The notes under the pieces were generated by a model that did no database searches, had not been told where the DNA came from, and was given only the letters and a program-made list of their open reading frames with translations. From assembly GCF_000758625.1 (NCBI RefSeq), contig NZ_CP009283.1:2925501-2989500 (forward strand): a stretch of 64,000 nucleotides of DNA, in the 5' to 3' direction. How positions within the stretch are numbered: position 1 is the first letter of the stretch; each line of letters opens with the position of its first letter. The position numbers and the translations under genes are program-made. Shown here one piece after another: positions 61,111 through 64,000 of this stretch. The DNA comes from Paenibacillus sp. FSL R7-0273. GTDB lineage: Bacteria; Bacillota; Bacilli; Paenibacillales; Paenibacillaceae.

Positions 61111-61139
61111 ATTGTAAAATATAATGTCCCGGAAATCAA
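61111..61139 (-). promoter_or_regulatory. Sigma-A promoter of the LacI-type gene
   Basis: On the minus strand TTGATT (61134-61139) and TACAAT (61111-61116) are separated by 17 bp, with the operator immediately downstream. Confidence 0.7.
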
Positions 61140-61258
61140 TCCTCTTTTAACAATTCTCTTTTTGAAAAACTGGTGAACAGAAGCTGCTATAATAGAATAG
61201 ATTTATTATAAAGAGAGAAATAGAAGCAGAACTAAAAACAAACGGGTCAGGTGATGAA

Positions 61259-62338
61259 GTGACTGTGCTGTCAATAAGACAATTGGAAAGCTATACGGAA
61301 CACTCTGTTGTATTTCCCGCATTTACAATGGAGGTTTCCCGGCAGGAAGCGGTTGCGCTGCATACGGGAATGAACGCACGGGCTGTGCTCCTCGGCATTC
61401 TTACAGGCAAATTGCCTGTGGCTGAAGGGGAAATCAGAATTAACGGCCATACATATACCGGACATATCCGGCAGGCGGTGCCTGAGACTGGTTTTTTGCT
61501 GCTGGAGCAGGGGGAATACACCAGATTAACGGTAAAAGAGAACCTGCGCTTTTACAGCAAGCTGTATGGCTACGGCCGTCCGGTCGAGGAGGTAATGCGG
61601 ATGGTCAGGCTTGATGCCAAAGCAGGTGTGCGTTTATCCGCCCTGAGCCACTCTGAGCGGAAACGTGTGCAGTATGCCCGGCTGATTATCCAGGACCCGC
61701 AGCTGCTCGTCTGTGAGGAGCCGGACCAGAATGTCGATAACGAAACAAAGCTTGTGTTCAGGCGGCTTGTGCAGCAGCTGTGCGACAGCGGGAAAGCGGT
61801 ACTTATTCTGACCGGTAACATGGAGACTGCGCTCAGTATAACTAACCGGGTGTACCGGCTGGATGAAAAGGGACTACAGAGTTTTGATATCCAAGGTGAA
61901 GAGGACCAGGCTGAAGAATTAGCCGAAGCTGAGCTGGACCTTTTAGTGATAGCAGAGGAAGAAGCAGCCGAGGAGATAGAGCAGACGCTTCAGCTGTTCC
62001 GTTTTGAGAAAATACCGACCCGCATGAACGACAAAATCATTCTGTTCAATCCGCCGGAAATTGATTATGTCGAAAGCAGTGACGGTCAGACCCAGCTTTC
62101 AATCGGCGGTGAGCTTTATCCGACTGCTTTTAAAATTAATGAGCTGGAGGAGCGTCTGCATTCCTACGGATTTTTCCGCTGCCACCGTTCCTATCTCGTT
62201 AATCTCCAGAAGGTCCGTGAGGTGATCACGTTTACCCGCAACAGCTATAGTCTCGTACTCGATGATGCGGCGAAAACCTCGGTGCCCTTATCCAAGACCA
62301 AAATGGCCGAATTAAAGGAAATGATGGGCCTGAAATAG
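61259..62338 (+). CDS. LytTR regulator fused to a degenerate ABC ATPase domain
   Basis: A 359-residue protein. Residues ~1-215 have the shape of an ABC ATPase (LLEQGEYTRLTVKENLRFYS as Q-loop region, LSALSHSERKRVQYARLIIQ as signature region, LLVCEEPDQNVD as Walker B). The P-loop is destroyed (TGMNARAVLLGIL where GxxGxGKST is expected), so ATP hydrolysis is unlikely. Residues ~255-359 form a LytTR DNA-binding domain (YGFFRCHRSYLVNLQKVREV). It starts with GTG after AGGTGATGAA. An extended -10 TGCTATAAT lies at 61185-61193. Three phased repeats follow its stop, before an ABC exporter operon it probably controls. Confidence 0.88.
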   Translation: MTVLSIRQLESYTEHSVVFPAFTMEVSRQEAVALHTGMNARAVLLGILTGKLPVAEGEIRINGHTYTGHIRQAVPETGFLLLEQGEYTRLTVKENLRFYSKLYGYGRPVEEVMRMVRLDAKAGVRLSALSHSERKRVQYARLIIQDPQLLVCEEPDQNVDNETKLVFRRLVQQLCDSGKAVLILTGNMETALSITNRVYRLDEKGLQSFDIQGEEDQAEELAEAELDLLVIAEEEAAEEIEQTLQLFRFEKIPTRMNDKIILFNPPEIDYVESSDGQTQLSIGGELYPTAFKINELEERLHSYGFFRCHRSYLVNLQKVREVITFTRNSYSLVLDDAAKTSVPLSKTKMAELKEMMGLK

Positions 62339-62389
62339 CTCCATTCAGGGATACATATGCTCCATTCACGCTCTTTTGTGCTCCATTCA
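62338..62389 (+). promoter_or_regulatory. Three 21-bp-phased direct repeats, probable LytTR binding sites
   Basis: GCTCCATTCA occurs at 62338-62347, 62359-62368 and 62380-62389, exactly 21 bp apart. LytTR proteins bind direct repeats with about this two-helical-turn period. TCCATTCAC fits the published LytTR half-site pattern except G to A at position 4 and the last base. The first copy overlaps the regulator's stop codon. Confidence 0.65.
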
Positions 62390-62467
62390 CGGTGATTTTA
62401 ATGCGCTGCTGCGGCATTTGCCGTACGATTTGGACATAGACAGCACAAGACGGAGGATGAGCAGGAG

Positions 62468-63316
62468 ATGGAGAATATTATTGAAGTCACTTCATTACAG
62501 AAAGCATTCGGGTCTTCCCAGGCGCTGAAGGATGTCACGTTCAGTGTGAAAAGAGGAGAGATATTCGGGTTCCTCGGTCCCAGCGGTTCAGGCAAGACGA
62601 CTACTATTAAAATCCTGACAGCACAGCTGAGGCCGACATCCGGAAGCGCGTATGCCTTTGGTGTAAGCACTGAGCAGCTGAAGTCTGAGGCCTACCGGCA
62701 AAAGGTTGGCATCGTCACAGACAACACGGCCCTGTACGGCAGGCTGAATGTCTACGATAATCTGAAGCTGTATTGCGATCTTTACGGCGTGCCGTATCAA
62801 AGAATCGCTGAGGTGCTCCAGATGGTTAATCTGGCGGGTGAAGAAAAGAAGACTGTATCCAAGCTGTCGAAAGGGATGCTGCAGCGGGTTATTCTGGCAA
62901 GGGCATTCCTGCACGAGCCTGAGCTGCTGTTCCTGGACGAGCCGACTTCGGCGCTAGATCCGGTCAATACAAAGCATATTCATGAAGGGCTGCTTCTATT
63001 AAAGGAGAAGGGCACGACGATTTTCCTGACGACACATGACATGAATGAGGCAGAGGCGTTATGCGACCGGGTTGCGTTCCTGAACAGCGGGGAAATCCGG
63101 CTCCTGGACAGCCCCAAAAAGCTGCGCCAGCAGCGGGGGGAGCCCACTCTGACAGTCGAGCTGGCCGACGGCAGCATGGTCATTGTCCCGAAGGGGCCTG
63201 AAGGCGCGGACCAGATGTTCCGTTATATGAGCACGAACCAGCTTGTATCCGTGCAATCGAATCATCCGACACTTGGCGATATATTTGTAGAAGTGACAGG
63301 GAGGAAGCTGGCATGA
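62468..63316 (+). CDS. ABC transporter ATP-binding protein
   Basis: A 282-residue ABC ATPase. Walker A GPSGSGKTT lies at ~38-46, signature VSKLSKGMLQRVILARA near 138, Walker B LLFLDEPTSALDP near 159 and the H-loop in FLTTHDMNEAEAL. A ~60-residue C-terminal extension (LADGSMVIVPKGPEGADQMF) is of the kind seen in ABC-2 drug or lantibiotic exporters. AGGAG lies before the ATG, and its stop overlaps the permease ATG (ATGA). It is downstream of the LytTR-ABC regulator. Confidence 0.93.
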   Translation: MENIIEVTSLQKAFGSSQALKDVTFSVKRGEIFGFLGPSGSGKTTTIKILTAQLRPTSGSAYAFGVSTEQLKSEAYRQKVGIVTDNTALYGRLNVYDNLKLYCDLYGVPYQRIAEVLQMVNLAGEEKKTVSKLSKGMLQRVILARAFLHEPELLFLDEPTSALDPVNTKHIHEGLLLLKEKGTTIFLTTHDMNEAEALCDRVAFLNSGEIRLLDSPKKLRQQRGEPTLTVELADGSMVIVPKGPEGADQMFRYMSTNQLVSVQSNHPTLGDIFVEVTGRKLA

Positions 63317-64000
63317 CATTTTCAACGAGAAGAATAATTGCTATTTTGCAAAAGGATTATAAGGACTTGTCCCGCAATTTGTTCGTATCCACCACATTAA
63401 TTATGCCGCTCCTGATGGCTGTTTTATTCGGCCGCATGGGGATTGTAGGCATTGCTTCTCATTATTTGATCATTAATTTGGGCTTCATCCTGGTAGGGGC
63501 TTATGTCCAGTCCTCCCTGATTGCGGAAGAGAAGGAAAAGAACACACTGCGCGGACTGATGCTGTCTCCGGCCAGTACACTAGAAATCTTTTGCGGAAAA
63601 AGCCTGCTGAGCTTTATCGCCACAGCTGTTGTTGTTGCCGGATCAATCTGGCTCAGCGGCTATAATCCCCGGAATATGGCTGTAATTGCTATTGCGCTCG
63701 TGTTATCCGCGGTGTTCTATGTTGGACTAGGTACGCTGATCGGTTTGTTTACCAAATCGGTTATGGAGGCCTCTGTAGTTATCGTTCCGATTATGTTCAT
63801 CTTCAGCTCCGGCTCCTTCCTCACTCCGTTTATCGAGAAATATCCGGTACTGGCTGTGGTAGAATATATGCCGAACCTTCAATTGCTGGAGCTGGCGAAC
63901 CGTGTAGAGGCTGGTGCCGGCCTGGGTGATGTTATGCTGCATCTGCTGGTCATCCTGGCTTGGGTACTGGTGATACATGCAGTTGCTGCCTATGTGTATA
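63313..64000 (+). CDS. ABC-2 type transporter permease, partial (3' end beyond window)
   Basis: The frame is open from ATG 63313 to the window edge (229 residues): MTFSTRRIIAILQKDYKDLS and onward. At least five hydrophobic helices are visible (around 25-42, 50-70, 100-117, 126-145, 155-175). It has the classic ABC-2 segment AEEKEKNTLRGLMLSPAS after the second helix. It overlaps the ATPase stop by 4 bp, so both are one exporter. The cargo is unknown; the LytTR-ABC regulator context suggests a peptide or antibiotic. Confidence 0.88.
   Translation, partial: MTFSTRRIIAILQKDYKDLSRNLFVSTTLIMPLLMAVLFGRMGIVGIASHYLIINLGFILVGAYVQSSLIAEEKEKNTLRGLMLSPASTLEIFCGKSLLSFIATAVVVAGSIWLSGYNPRNMAVIAIALVLSAVFYVGLGTLIGLFTKSVMEASVVIVPIMFIFSSGSFLTPFIEKYPVLAVVEYMPNLQLLELANRVEAGAGLGDVMLHLLVILAWVLVIHAVAAYVY

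Overview
The window reads as chromosomal DNA of a Paenibacillus-like member of the Bacillales. The signs are strong AGGAGG-type ribosome binding sites, frequent TTG and GTG starts, moderate GC, a GH87 alpha-1,3-glucanase with discoidin and CBM modules, a CotH protein with a copper-amine-oxidase-like stalk domain, DUF3888 and DUF3231 proteins, and a Rex-type site in front of a DUF1641-ndh pair. About 60 genes are visible. I see no rRNA, tRNA, prophage, CRISPR array or intact insertion sequence.

Layout. 1-1.3 kb: a two-gene ABC exporter (minus strand, permease cut by the edge). 1.7-12.3 kb: DinB, secreted CotH protein, DIP1984 protein, SgrR-type regulator, DUF4173 membrane protein, Crp/Fnr regulator, chemoreceptor. 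12.5-20.6 kb: the large GH87 enzyme, an AraC/GyrI-like regulator, an EamA transporter with a possible pseudoknotted leader, cysteine synthase and a lipoprotein. 21.6-25.0 kb: a minus-strand cluster of VanR-, VanS-, VanY- and VanZ-like genes without vanHAX. 25.3-27.5 kb: a NarL-type two-component system and YcnI. 27.6-28.6 kb: an AT-rich patch of broken small genes that looks like a decayed toxin/immunity locus. 28.6-36.6 kb: a duplicated P-loop protein, metallophosphoesterase, PUA-like protein, SDR/LysR pair and nitroreductase. 36.7-38.6 kb: DUF1641-ndh behind two Rex-like boxes. 38.7-49.5 kb: GDSL esterase, lipoprotein-map pair, PfpI, HEAT protein, a YwnA-like Rrf2 regulator, its probable target operon (VOC dioxygenase plus NAD(P)-binding protein), Na+/H+ antiporter, GNAT and a split ThrE exporter. 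49.7-53.4 kb: ABC exporter overlapping an HTH gene, YitT, DUF3231. 53.5-61.1 kb: carbohydrate genes: AraC/GH127 divergent pair, and cellobiose phosphorylase (frameshifted as read) with a LacI regulator. 61.3 kb to the end: a LytTR regulator fused to a degenerate ABC domain, three 21-bp-phased direct repeats, and an ABC exporter cut by the window edge.

Regulation can be read directly in several places: a palindrome shared by the LacI gene and cellobiose phosphorylase, a 19-bp dyad shared by the Rrf2 gene and the VOC operon, Rex-like boxes before ndh, and LytTR-like phased repeats before the last ABC operon.

The most unusual signal is non-coding. At least six intergenic copies share an architecture of 25-bp quasi-palindromes (8-bp arms, 9-bp core). 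Full copies contain four units at offsets 0, 51, 112 or 113, and 163 or 164 bp, and the whole 188-189 bp block has dyad symmetry. One copy uses a different arm sequence but keeps the spacing. I do not recognise a named family for it.
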